From positions 62,001 to 126,000 of the forward strand of contig NZ_FQUS01000014.1 in assembly GCF_900129315.1 (NCBI RefSeq): a stretch of DNA of 64,000 nucleotides, read 5' to 3'. Origin of the DNA: Fodinibius roseus. GTDB lineage: Bacteria > Bacteroidota > Rhodothermia > Balneolales > Balneolaceae. The notes under the pieces are model-generated. The model saw only the letters and a list, made by a program, of their open reading frames with translations. It was not told where the DNA came from and did not search any database. Below are positions 9,622 through 18,356 of this stretch, one piece after another. The position numbers and the translations under genes are program-made. Every line of letters begins with the position of its first letter. The first letter of the stretch is position 1.

Positions 9622-9706
9622 AGAAGCCTTTGCAAAACCGCTCTTTTGACCAATGTCGGCGTTACCGGCCGGTTGAAATCCTCACAAAGCTTCTCATTTT
9701 TTTGTA
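9622..9706 (+). repeat. Dispersed intergenic repeat, copy A (5' half only)
   Basis: Begins AGAAGCCTTTGCAAAACCG and continues through CCAATGTCGGCGTTA and GGTTGAAATCCTCACA, matching the first half of the ~145-bp family found at seven other places. It degenerates after about 85 bp. It lies in the leader of the malic enzyme gene, 45 bp before its ATG, and gives rise to a misleading N-terminal extension of that reading frame. Confidence 0.75.
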
Positions 9707-9750
9707 TCTTGTCGCCTTTTTCTACCAGGAAATTCAACAAAAGAGTCCCT

Positions 9751-11187
9751 ATGAGTGAAATTCAGCCCAGTGTCAGCTACAGCTTTACCATGCGCCTGTA
9801 TATCGAAAACAAGCCGGGTATGCTGGTTAAGGTTCTTAACGTCATTGCAGAACATAAAGGAGACCCCGGCGCAGTTGACGTCGTTCGCGTTGAAGGCCGC
9901 TACAAGGTACGCGACCTCACGGTAAGCGCCCGCGACGAAAAACATTCCCGTGCTATCGTAGAGGAGGTCAAAAAAATTGACGGAATTAAAGTTCACAATG
10001 TATCCGACCGGGTATTTCTGCTCCACCTCGGCGGAAAAATTCGCATCGAAAACAAGGTGCCGGTTAACACCCGTGATGCGCTCTCCATGGCCTATACGCC
10101 GGGCGTGGGACGTGTCTGCGAGGCTATTGCCGAAGAAAAGGACAAGGCCCATACCCTCACTATCAAGCAAAATTCCGTGGCGGTCGTCAGTGACGGTTCA
10201 GCGGTATTGGGACTCGGTAATATCGGGCCGGAAGCCGCGATGCCCGTTATGGAGGGAAAAGCGATGCTTTTCAAGGAATTTGCGGATGTCGATGCCTACC
10301 CTATATGCCTGGATACCCAGGAGGTCGATGAGATCGTCAACGCCGTAACATGGATGGCGCCCGGCTTCGGGGGTATAAATCTCGAAGATATCAGTGCCCC
10401 CCGCTGTTTTGAGATTGAAAAGCAGTTAAAAGAGATCCTGGATATTCCCGTATTTCACGACGATCAGCACGGTACGGCTGTCGTAACGCTGGCCGCCACG
10501 ATCAATGCCTTGAAAGTCGTCGGCAAGAACCTCTCCGACCTCCGGATTGTCATTGTCGGCGCCGGTGCGGCCGGCGTGGCGATAACCCGCATACTGCTTG
10601 AAGCGGGAGCGGAGGAAATTCTCTGCTGTGATCGAAATGGCATTATTAATCGTAATGATCTTTCGGACAGGAATGCCAGCAAAAAGTGGATCGCCGAAAA
10701 CACCAACCCGGAGAATAGCTCCGGCTCACTGATGGATGCGGCAACGGGCGCCGATCTGCTCATCGGGGTAAGCGGGCCCGGCATCGTACCCCGGAAAGCA
10801 ATTGAGGAAATGGCGGAAGATCCGATCGTTTTTGCGCTTGCCAACCCCGTGCCCGAGATCAGGCCGGAAGAAATAAATACCATTGCCCGAATCATAGCTA
10901 CGGGAAGAAGCGATTATCCCAACCAGATCAACAATGTACTGGCATTCCCGGGATTGTTCCGCGGTGCCCTGGATGCCCGGTCCAAGGATATCAATGAATC
11001 CATGAAACTCGCTGCCGCCCATTCTATCGCCAACTGCATTGATGAAAATGATCTGGGAGAAGAGTATATTGTCCCCAGCGTATTTAACAAACAGGTGGTA
11101 CGCAACGTAGCCAGGGCCGTCGAAGAGGCGGCTTATGAGAGCGGGGCCGCAAAGCGAAAAAAAGTAGAAGGAGCCGATGAATTATAG
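9751..11187 (+). CDS. NAD(P)-dependent malic enzyme with N-terminal ACT domain
   Basis: A 478-residue cytoplasmic malic enzyme, converting malate to pyruvate and CO2. Residues about 10-85 (TMRLYIENKPGMLVKVLNV) form an ACT-like regulatory domain. The catalytic part follows: AYTPGVGRVCEAI, SDGSAVLGLGNIGP, EGKAMLFKEFADVDA, the metal-binding acidic stretch NLEDISAPRCFEIE, HDDQHGTAVVTLAA, and the NAD-binding IVIVGAGAAGVAI. The frame extends 81 codons further upstream, but that part is hydrophobic and repeat-derived sequence, so the ATG at 9751 is preferred. The ACT-plus-malic arrangement is known from other bacteria and suggests amino-acid control. It ends 9 bp before the next gene. Confidence 0.88.
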   Translation: MSEIQPSVSYSFTMRLYIENKPGMLVKVLNVIAEHKGDPGAVDVVRVEGRYKVRDLTVSARDEKHSRAIVEEVKKIDGIKVHNVSDRVFLLHLGGKIRIENKVPVNTRDALSMAYTPGVGRVCEAIAEEKDKAHTLTIKQNSVAVVSDGSAVLGLGNIGPEAAMPVMEGKAMLFKEFADVDAYPICLDTQEVDEIVNAVTWMAPGFGGINLEDISAPRCFEIEKQLKEILDIPVFHDDQHGTAVVTLAATINALKVVGKNLSDLRIVIVGAGAAGVAITRILLEAGAEEILCCDRNGIINRNDLSDRNASKKWIAENTNPENSSGSLMDAATGADLLIGVSGPGIVPRKAIEEMAEDPIVFALANPVPEIRPEEINTIARIIATGRSDYPNQINNVLAFPGLFRGALDARSKDINESMKLAAAHSIANCIDENDLGEEYIVPSVFNKQVVRNVARAVEEAAYESGAAKRKKVEGADEL

Positions 11188-11196
11188 AAAGGGGGT

Positions 11197-12258
11197 ATGA
11201 TGAAAACGCTTCTGTGCATCCTGACGCTTATCGGCTTCACCGCCTGTCAACAAAGTAATGAAGGAAAGGGAGAGGCAGAAGACTATCCCATCATGACGGT
11301 CACCGGCGAGATTTCCGCCTCGGAGATGGACACTACCCTGATTCACGAGCATGTGTTGGTTGACTGGATCGGAGCCGACAGTACCGGTTATCATCGGTGG
11401 GACCGTGACGAAGTCGTAGAGCGGGCGCTTCCATTTATCCGGGAAGCGGCGGGACATGGGGTGCAGACCATACTCGATTGTACACCGGCTTACCTGGGAC
11501 GCGATCCCTGGCTGCTTCAGGAGCTTTCTGAGCAATCAGGGGTCCGGTTACTCACCAATACCGGTTATTACGGCGCCGTGGATAACAAATTCATGCCTCG
11601 GCATGCCCGGCAGGAAAGTGCTGAGGAACTTGCCGGCCGCTGGATTGATGAATTTCGAAACGGTATTGAGGATAGCGGCGTGAAGCCGGGGTTTATCAAA
11701 ATCTCAGTGGCCGGTAACGGTCCCTTATCCGACCTGCATCAAAAAATTGTCCGGGCCGCTGCACGTACCCATCTGCAAACCGGGCTGACCATAGTATCGC
11801 ACACCACCGGAGACAGGCCTGCCCTGGCTCAAGTAGAAATACTGAAGGAAATGGGGGTGTCTCCTTCCGCCTGGGTGTGGACCCACGCGCAGGCCGGGAC
11901 CCTTGAAAACCAGATTAGAATTGCCCGGGAAGGCGGCTGGATCTCGCTCGATAATGTTAGCTATGTCCCCTCCCGGGAAGGCGATAATGGTGATAACGAC
12001 GACAATATGAAATGGTTTGTCGAACGCATTTCGGAGCTGGATGAGTCCGGCTTGCTGGACCGGGTCCTGATCTCACATGATGCCGGTTATTATAATCCCG
12101 ATGAAGATGACGGGGGTGACTTTCGAGAGTACACCGATATTTTTGAATACCTTCTCCCCGCCCTCCGGAAAAACGGATTTACGAACAGTGATATTGATCA
12201 ACTGCTGGTACAAAACCCACGGGAAGCCTACGGTATTCGAACGAGAACCGCGCAATAA
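11197..12258 (+). CDS. Phosphotriesterase-family lipoprotein
   Basis: A 353-residue amidohydrolase-superfamily protein of the phosphotriesterase (PTE/PHP) type. The N-terminus is a lipoprotein signal ending in FTACQ (Cys about residue 17). All expected metal ligands are visible: HxH in LIHEHVLVDW, the probable carboxylated Lys in PGFIKISVAG, His in VSHTTG, His in WTHAQAG, and Asp in ISHDAGYYN. The natural substrate is not predictable; characterised relatives act as lactonases or esterases, with phosphotriesterase activity mostly a side reaction. It follows the malic enzyme by 9 bp, so the two may be cotranscribed, and a strong hairpin terminator lies about 72 bp downstream. Confidence 0.85.
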   Translation: MMKTLLCILTLIGFTACQQSNEGKGEAEDYPIMTVTGEISASEMDTTLIHEHVLVDWIGADSTGYHRWDRDEVVERALPFIREAAGHGVQTILDCTPAYLGRDPWLLQELSEQSGVRLLTNTGYYGAVDNKFMPRHARQESAEELAGRWIDEFRNGIEDSGVKPGFIKISVAGNGPLSDLHQKIVRAAARTHLQTGLTIVSHTTGDRPALAQVEILKEMGVSPSAWVWTHAQAGTLENQIRIAREGGWISLDNVSYVPSREGDNGDNDDNMKWFVERISELDESGLLDRVLISHDAGYYNPDEDDGGDFREYTDIFEYLLPALRKNGFTNSDIDQLLVQNPREAYGIRTRTAQ

Positions 12259-12330
12259 ACATTTTGGCGGTTATCGCCGGACAGCAATAGCAGTTGTCTG
12301 ACAGTTTTTCCTGTAAAGGCTCCATTGTAT

Positions 12331-12364
12331 AACAAAAGCCGCGCTCAAAGCCGCGGCTTTTGTT
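12331..12364 (+). terminator. Rho-independent terminator after the phosphotriesterase-like gene
   Basis: A perfect 13-bp stem (AACAAAAGCCGCG at 12331-12343 with CGCGGCTTTTGTT at 12352-12364) and an 8-nt loop. The 3' arm carries a T-rich tail (CTTTTGTTAATG). It closes the malic enzyme/phosphotriesterase transcription unit and isolates the downstream cNMP-binding/rlmD pair. Confidence 0.8.
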
Positions 12365-12541
12365 AATGTTATGATAATTACGAGCTACTGTATTAGTGTT
12401 AATGTTAATGCACTTCTATCTTGCGGCCGGCTTTTTCTTTCAATTTGGGCACCCTCACCGCCGAACGCCTTATATTAATATTAAATTCTCACGCTATTTT
12501 TCTGTAGTTTATGCCTCTCAACTAACCAATTTCATTCGGAT

Positions 12542-13093
12542 ATGTTTGGATCGGAACCGTTAAGCAGTATGAAGAAAAAAGGCCGAATTATCTTTAACTC
12601 ACGATTTTTGCAAAATCTGACCATATTGGAACGGTCGGAATTTTTGCAGTATTGCCACCGGCGCAAATATAAAAAGAATGAGTACATCTACTATAAAGGC
12701 GATCCCGGCACCGGCATGTACTTTATTGAGGAGGGAAAGGTTGAACTTATTTTAGAGGTCGAATCGGATCAGGATCAGAGTCCCTATTCCTATACCATAG
12801 AAGCCCCCGAAAGTTTTGGAGCTCTCTCCATCGGGTATGAAATTCGACGGATCTCCAATGTAAAATGTCTCACGGATTGCACCCTGCTGGGATTCTTTAA
12901 ACCCGACTTTGAAACGCTGAAAAACCGACATCCTGTTATTGCCGTTAAGTTTATGGAGACGCTGGCAATGGTCGCCATGAAACAGCTGGAGATTGTAACA
13001 AACGAACTCAAAAGACAGGTGGGGGCCAAGCATGCCCTTTCCCTGCAGTTCGAGTCTTTGATGAATCCTAATAATAATGACGAACTACTTTAA
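12542..13093 (+). CDS. Cyclic-nucleotide-binding-domain protein without DNA-binding domain
   Basis: A 183-residue protein consisting of a Crp/Fnr-type cNMP-binding beta barrel (residues about 20-130: YIYYKGDPGTGMYFIEEGKVELIL, where GMYFIEEGKV is the barrel signature) plus a helical extension. It ends at residue 183 without a helix-turn-helix domain, so it is unlikely to be a classic Crp regulator. The phosphate-binding-cassette region (ESFGALSIGYEIRRISN) keeps the general shape but lacks a clear GE.aL..g..R.A motif, so ligand binding is uncertain. An alternative ATG at 12572 would remove ten residues. The stop codon overlaps the rlmD start by one base (TAATG), implying translational coupling. 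Function unknown. Confidence 0.8.
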   Translation: MFGSEPLSSMKKKGRIIFNSRFLQNLTILERSEFLQYCHRRKYKKNEYIYYKGDPGTGMYFIEEGKVELILEVESDQDQSPYSYTIEAPESFGALSIGYEIRRISNVKCLTDCTLLGFFKPDFETLKNRHPVIAVKFMETLAMVAMKQLEIVTNELKRQVGAKHALSLQFESLMNPNNNDELL

Positions 13094-14508
13094 TGACACT
13101 CACAAAAGGAACAGAAGCTGAGTTTACCATTGAGTCCGTTGCTTTTGAAGGCAAAGGTATTGCCAAAGTCGACGGACTGGCCGTTTTCGTACCCAATACG
13201 GCCCCGGGAGACCGTGTCAAAGCCCGCATAACCAAGAGCAAAAAGAATTATCGCGAGGGTAAACTGCTTGAAGTGCTTGAACAGGGCCCCCGGCGCATCG
13301 AGCCCAAATGCCGCCACGCCCGGGAATGCGGGGGATGCAGCTGGCAGCATGTGGATTACCCGTACCAGCTGGAATTTAAATCCGAGCAGGTACAGGATCA
13401 CATGGAGCGCATTGGCGGTTTTGACACCATTGAGGTAAAAGACACCATAGGATGTGAGAATCCCTTTTATTACCGGAATAAGATGGAATATTCTATCGGG
13501 GCCCGGCGCTGGCTGAGTCCCGAGGAGATCAATCGCGAGGAGTATGTGGATGACCGCTGTTTTGCGGCGGGATTGCATGCTCCGGGACGGTATGACAAAA
13601 TTCTGAATCTCAGTGAATGTCACCTGCAGGACCCCGTTTCCTATAGCATCCTGGATTTCGTGCGATCCTGGTGTATCGAACATGAGGTTGAACCCTTCAA
13701 TATAAAACGCCGGAAAGGGTTTATGCGGAACGTCGTCATACGCACCTCCGAATATACCGATGACCTGATGGTTAACCTGGTGAGTTATAAAGATGAGCCG
13801 GAGATTATTGAACCGCTTTCCGAAGCGCTGCTGAAAGAGTTTCCTCAAATTACAACGGTCATCAATAATGTCAACGACCGGTCGAATCCCACGGCCGTCG
13901 GACGCTACGAAAAGGTTCTATACGGGCCGGGATATATTACTGATCGTATCGGTTCCTACGAGTTTGAAATTGACGCCAATTCATTTTTCCAGACCAATAC
14001 CCGGCAGGCAGAGCGGCTGTACGCCGTGGCCCGGGAATATGCAGATCTGCAGCCGGGGGATACGCTCTTTGACCTCTATTGCGGGGTCGGGACCCTTACC
14101 CTTTTTCTCAGCGACAAGCCCGGGCGGGTGCTGGGAATCGAGCTGTCCAAGGTCGCCATCAGAAATGCGCAAAAAAACAGCCGGAAAAACAATGTTGACA
14201 ACGTGGATTTCCTGCAGGGAGATATCCAGGAGGTTTTCGGGGAAGAGATCACCGGGGAGTACGGTCATCCCGACTGCCTGATTACCGACCCCCCGCGGGC
14301 CGGTATGCACCCGGATGTGGTCGAGCATCTGAATACCCTCAAAGCGCCGAAACTGGTTTATATCAGCTGTAACAGTGCTACTATGGCACGCGACCTGAAA
14401 AAATTAAGCGCCGTTTATGCCATTGAGGAAGTACAGCCGGTCGACATGTTTCCACAGACCTACCATATTGAAACGGTAGCCAAACTCCGGTTAAAAGATG
14501 AAAACTGA
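13093..14508 (+). CDS. rlmD: 23S rRNA (uracil-5-)-methyltransferase RlmD/RumA family
   Basis: A 471-residue SAM-dependent RNA m5U methyltransferase. An N-terminal TRAM domain (residues about 1-60) is followed by a 4Fe-4S cysteine cluster: the first three cysteines are in CRHARECGGCSW and a later one is expected near IGC. The SAM-binding motif is LFDLYCGVGTLTLFL, and the catalytic Cys is in YISCNSATMARDL. The length is normal for the family. It could modify U1939, U747 or a tRNA position; the family assignment is firm, the exact target is not. Translation is probably coupled to the upstream cNMP-binding gene. Confidence 0.88.
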   Translation: MTLTKGTEAEFTIESVAFEGKGIAKVDGLAVFVPNTAPGDRVKARITKSKKNYREGKLLEVLEQGPRRIEPKCRHARECGGCSWQHVDYPYQLEFKSEQVQDHMERIGGFDTIEVKDTIGCENPFYYRNKMEYSIGARRWLSPEEINREEYVDDRCFAAGLHAPGRYDKILNLSECHLQDPVSYSILDFVRSWCIEHEVEPFNIKRRKGFMRNVVIRTSEYTDDLMVNLVSYKDEPEIIEPLSEALLKEFPQITTVINNVNDRSNPTAVGRYEKVLYGPGYITDRIGSYEFEIDANSFFQTNTRQAERLYAVAREYADLQPGDTLFDLYCGVGTLTLFLSDKPGRVLGIELSKVAIRNAQKNSRKNNVDNVDFLQGDIQEVFGEEITGEYGHPDCLITDPPRAGMHPDVVEHLNTLKAPKLVYISCNSATMARDLKKLSAVYAIEEVQPVDMFPQTYHIETVAKLRLKDEN

Positions 14509-14636
14509 CCGTTTGGAACTCCCTGGGTTCCCCCGTTATTAGCCTCGTGAGTAATACACTATTTGCATCATCTTCCCTTTTGAAGTCCTTACTGCTCACA
14601 GTTGCGGGATGAGCAGAGTAATTTATAATTCGCCCT

Positions 14637-16067
14637 ATGAATATACTACTCACAGGTGCTACCGGTTATATCGGCCAACGACTGCTCCCTGTTCTTCTGG
14701 ATGAAGGACACCATGTTATTTGCTGTACGAGAGATAAACATCGTTTTGATACTTCTCAATACCCAGCTGACCAAATAGATGTTATCGAAGTTGACCTGTT
14801 AGAGGACTCCACCCTAAACGTTATTCCGAAAAATATTGACGCCGCCTATTACCTGGTTCATTCGATGTCTTCTTATGACGATGATTTTGAGACCCTTGAA
14901 CAACAGTCCGCTACCAGCTTTGTAAAGCAAATGAAGCATACTTCTGTCGAACAGATTGTGTATCTAAGCGGAATTATTAACAGCGAAAATCTTTCCAAAC
15001 ACCTGCGTTCACGAAAAAAAGTTGAGGAGATTTTATCTTCCGGCCCTTTTTCGCTGACGACACTTCGGGCGGGCATCATTGTGGGTTCGGGCAGCGCATC
15101 CTTTGAAATTATTCGCGATTTGGTAGAGAAACTGCCGGTGATGATAGCACCGAAATGGCTAAGTACCCGAACTCAGCCCATCGCCATCCGAAACGTCATT
15201 GCATACCTGAAAGGTGTGCTGTTGCACAGGGAAACATATGATCAAAGTTTCGACATCGGAGGCCCGGAAATCCTGACCTATAAGCAAATGCTGCTTCAGT
15301 TTGCTGATGTTCGTAATCTTAAACGTACCATTATCAGTGTACCGGTAATGACTCCACAGCTTTCCTCTTATTGGCTATATTTCGTTACTTCCACCTCGTA
15401 TAGGCTGGCCGTCAATCTGGTGAACAGTATGAAAGTAGAGGTGATATGCAGTGAAAATAAGCTCCACGAAATGCTCGACATGCCCTTATTGTCCTATAAA
15501 GAGGCTATTCGAATGGCTTTTGATAAAATAGAACAGCAAGGAGTTATATCCCGGTGGACCGATGCCCGTTCCGGCGAAATATTGAAAGAAGGAATTTCTA
15601 ACCTTATCGAAGTTCCCTCCTACGGTTGTTTTAAAGACCGTCAACAACAGAAAATAGAAGATAAACAGCTTATTTTAAACAGAATTTGGTCCATCGGAGG
15701 AGAAACCGGCTGGTACTACGGCAATAGTCTCTGGGCCCTTCGTGGTTTCATTGATAAAATTGTCGGGGGGGTCGGTTTGCGACGAGGACGCAAAAGCAGT
15801 AACAATTTATCGGCCGGAGACTCACTTGATTTTTGGCGGGTGCTCTACGCCAGCCGAAAAGACCAACGCTTACTCTTATATGCAGAAATGAAGTTGCCTG
15901 GGGAAGCCTGGCTTGAGTTCCGAATAAAAGATGACATCCTCTATCAAACAGCCACCTTTCGTCCCCTCGGAGTATGGGGGCGACTGTACTGGTATGCCTT
16001 ATATCCACTTCATGCCTTTATTTTCAAGGGAATGATTCAAAATATTACTAAACCTGCTACCGAATAA
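14637..16067 (+). CDS. YbjT-like NAD(P)-binding oxidoreductase with DUF2867-type C-terminal domain
   Basis: A 476-residue atypical short-chain dehydrogenase. The Rossmann motif is at the extreme N-terminus (LLTGATGYIGQRLL), followed by YYLVHSMSS in place of a classic active-site segment. Residues about 310-470 form the DUF2867-like domain, rich in Trp and Tyr (WSIGGETGWYYGNSLWALRG). Homologues are uncharacterised oxidoreductases. It sits 5 bp upstream of a carotenoid-type desaturase, so a role in isoprenoid or pigment metabolism is a reasonable guess but not shown by sequence. Confidence 0.8.
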   Translation: MNILLTGATGYIGQRLLPVLLDEGHHVICCTRDKHRFDTSQYPADQIDVIEVDLLEDSTLNVIPKNIDAAYYLVHSMSSYDDDFETLEQQSATSFVKQMKHTSVEQIVYLSGIINSENLSKHLRSRKKVEEILSSGPFSLTTLRAGIIVGSGSASFEIIRDLVEKLPVMIAPKWLSTRTQPIAIRNVIAYLKGVLLHRETYDQSFDIGGPEILTYKQMLLQFADVRNLKRTIISVPVMTPQLSSYWLYFVTSTSYRLAVNLVNSMKVEVICSENKLHEMLDMPLLSYKEAIRMAFDKIEQQGVISRWTDARSGEILKEGISNLIEVPSYGCFKDRQQQKIEDKQLILNRIWSIGGETGWYYGNSLWALRGFIDKIVGGVGLRRGRKSSNNLSAGDSLDFWRVLYASRKDQRLLLYAEMKLPGEAWLEFRIKDDILYQTATFRPLGVWGRLYWYALYPLHAFIFKGMIQNITKPATE

Positions 16068-16072
16068 CAGTT

Positions 16073-17551
16073 ATGAACGTAATGGTCATCGGATCAGGAC
16101 TGGGCGGCCTGTCAGCGGCTTGCCTGCTGGCTTCGAAGGGACATAATGTTACGGTCCTGGAAAAAAACAGCAAGCCCGGCGGAAAAATCAATGAGATCAG
16201 AGCACAAGGCTACCGGTTTGATACGGGTCCCTCGCTGCTCACCATGCCCCTTGTTCTGAAGTCCCTGTTTGAACAATGCGGCTCCGCAATGGATGATCAC
16301 CTGACGGTTGAAGCCATTGATCCCATCTGCCGCTACTTCTTTGCCACGGACACCCGGTTTGATTGTTACCGGGATGAAGGCATCAATATCGCCCAAATAC
16401 AGGCATTCGCACCGGATGATGTCCAAGCCTACCGGGAGTTCATGGACTACTCCCGGGACCTCTACCAGCGGACGAAAGAGGCTTTTCTTTTCAATCCTCT
16501 TTACGGGCTTTCCGACGTAAGCTCCCTGAAACTGACGGACTTCTTCCGTATTGATGCTTTTAAAACGGTTGCTGAACGCGTTGACCGCCAGTTTACGTCA
16601 CCGGAACTCCAAAAATTCTTTAAACGGTTTACGACCTATAACGGCTCCTCGCCCTACCGTGCGCCCGCTACACTGAACGTGATACCTCATGTAGAAATCG
16701 GCATGGGCGGCTATTATATCAAGGGCGGTATGTACCGGCTCATCGAAGCCTTAGTCGATGTAGCCCGTCGTCTCGGTGTAACATTTTCGATGAACAGGGA
16801 CGTTAAAAAAATCACGGTGAAAGACCGCCGGGTAACCGGCGTAGCAGACGAGTCGGGTCATTTTAACCAGGCGGACCTTGTGGTTTCCAATGCGGATGCC
16901 TGCGAAACCTACCTGAATCTCATGGACGCTTCGTCTGTCTCTTCATTTAAACAGAAAAAGCTAAGCCATACGGAGCCTTCCTGTTCGGGATTTGTACTCA
17001 TGCTCGGCATCGACAGGACCTACCCGCAGCTTTCCCACCACACCATCTTCTTTTCCGGGGATTACCGGCGTGAGTTTACCCAAATTTTTGAGCATCAAAT
17101 GATGCCCGATGATCCGACCATATATGTGGCCAATACCTCGCATTCGGACCCGGGACATGCCCCTGGCGGGGGATCAAACCTGTTTGTGCTGGTAAATGCC
17201 CCCTATCTGACCGAAAACAGCCGGTGGGATGAGCGGTCATCCGAATACCGGGATGTGCTGATCAGGAAACTGGAACAACGAGGGCTGGATGGATTGACGG
17301 ATCATATACGGTATACAAAGACGATTACGCCCGCTGACTTCCATCAAAAATACCGCAGCAACCGGGGGAGCATCTATGGCACCTCCTCCAACAGCCGGCT
17401 TTCCGCTTTCCTTCGTCCCCGAAACAAATCGCGGTCGATAGAGGGACTGTATCTCGTGGGCGGGAGCACGCATCCGGGCGGGGGCATTCCGCTGGTGATC
17501 CTCTCTGCTTTCCATGCAACGGAATTGATCAGTCGCTACCGGGAAGCTTAG
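16073..17551 (+). CDS. CrtI/CrtN-type phytoene desaturase-family FAD oxidoreductase
   Basis: A 492-residue carotenoid desaturase-like flavoenzyme. The N-terminus carries the FAD motif VIGSGLGGLSAACLLASKG followed by LEKNSKPGGK. The family signature near the C-terminus is GLYLVGGSTHPGGGIP, matching the bacterial-type phytoene dehydrogenase pattern. A segment in the first part (GYRFDTGPSLLTMP) is also typical. It may introduce double bonds in carotenoids, or act as a CrtD- or CrtO-like enzyme. No phytoene synthase is in the window. It forms a likely two-gene operon with the preceding YbjT-like gene. Confidence 0.85.
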   Translation: MNVMVIGSGLGGLSAACLLASKGHNVTVLEKNSKPGGKINEIRAQGYRFDTGPSLLTMPLVLKSLFEQCGSAMDDHLTVEAIDPICRYFFATDTRFDCYRDEGINIAQIQAFAPDDVQAYREFMDYSRDLYQRTKEAFLFNPLYGLSDVSSLKLTDFFRIDAFKTVAERVDRQFTSPELQKFFKRFTTYNGSSPYRAPATLNVIPHVEIGMGGYYIKGGMYRLIEALVDVARRLGVTFSMNRDVKKITVKDRRVTGVADESGHFNQADLVVSNADACETYLNLMDASSVSSFKQKKLSHTEPSCSGFVLMLGIDRTYPQLSHHTIFFSGDYRREFTQIFEHQMMPDDPTIYVANTSHSDPGHAPGGGSNLFVLVNAPYLTENSRWDERSSEYRDVLIRKLEQRGLDGLTDHIRYTKTITPADFHQKYRSNRGSIYGTSSNSRLSAFLRPRNKSRSIEGLYLVGGSTHPGGGIPLVILSAFHATELISRYREA

Positions 17552-17666
17552 TTTATAAACAGCTCTTCGGACCACAAATCACCCACTCTCCTGAAGTGGC
17601 CGTGAGAAGATCTCAAAAACAACAATTTTGACATAAGTAAGAAACCACGCTTTAGAGCGCTTTGAA

Positions 17667-18164
17667 TTACTTCTCTCCCAGATTAATAACTTCCATCTCC
17701 TGGATGCGGCCCTCATCAATATTAAAACGAACACAGGTGCGGTACACCTGAACGCCATAGCGACCCGCTGCCCCGGGGTTAATAAACAGCATCTTATTTT
17801 TCTGCTGGTCGCGGCCGATTTTCAGGATATGTGAATGCCCGCAAATAAAAACGTCCGGCGGATTCTTCTCCATCTCCTCTCGAATAGGAAGGCAATAGCG
17901 TCCCAGTACCCCGCCAATATGCGTCATCCAAAAATCGATCCCCTGCCGGTTAAAACGCTGGTGCATGGGGTACTCCCGGCGAATATCCCGGCCGTCGATA
18001 TTCCCGTATACGCCCAAAAGCGGAGCGATCTCCCTGAGTTCATCAGCAACTTCCAGGGCTCCGAAATCACCGGCATGCCATATTTCATCCCGGTCCTCAA
18101 AATGTTCCAGGACCTCGGGATCAAGATAGCCGTGGGTATCCGAAATTAAACCAACTTTTATCAT
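17667..18164 (-). CDS. YfcE/MJ0936-type metallophosphoesterase
   Basis: A 165-residue single-domain calcineurin-like phosphodiesterase. The metal motifs appear in order: GLISDTHGYLD (D-x-H), IWHAGDFGAL (GD), YGNIDG (in place of GNHD), FICGHSHILKIG (GHSH), and NPGAAGRYG. Length and motifs match the small cytoplasmic YfcE family, whose characterised members hydrolyse phosphodiester model substrates; the physiological substrate is unknown. It is a single gene, convergent with the CrtI-like desaturase (115-bp gap, no clear terminator seen) and divergent from the glycosyltransferase. Confidence 0.85.
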   Translation of the reverse strand: MIKVGLISDTHGYLDPEVLEHFEDRDEIWHAGDFGALEVADELREIAPLLGVYGNIDGRDIRREYPMHQRFNRQGIDFWMTHIGGVLGRYCLPIREEMEKNPPDVFICGHSHILKIGRDQQKNKMLFINPGAAGRYGVQVYRTCVRFNIDEGRIQEMEVINLGEK

Positions 18165-18356
18165 AAACTGTTAACAACCTCTGTTTTGCTGAACCGAATA
18201 AGCCAATAAGGTACAAAGTTCTGTCATTTCTCAAAATAGTACTTTATGGAAAACGCATAACCCACAGCAAAAATTTTCCAAGAATGTTAAAAGAAATTCC
18301 GGTTGGCTTTTCCTATACTACTCCCTTTGATCAACTGATTATTTACCATATAACCT

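Noticed and set aside
9508-9750. N-terminal extension of the malic enzyme
   Set aside because: The extra 81 codons run through repeat copy A and hydrophobic low-quality sequence; the conserved protein starts at 9751.
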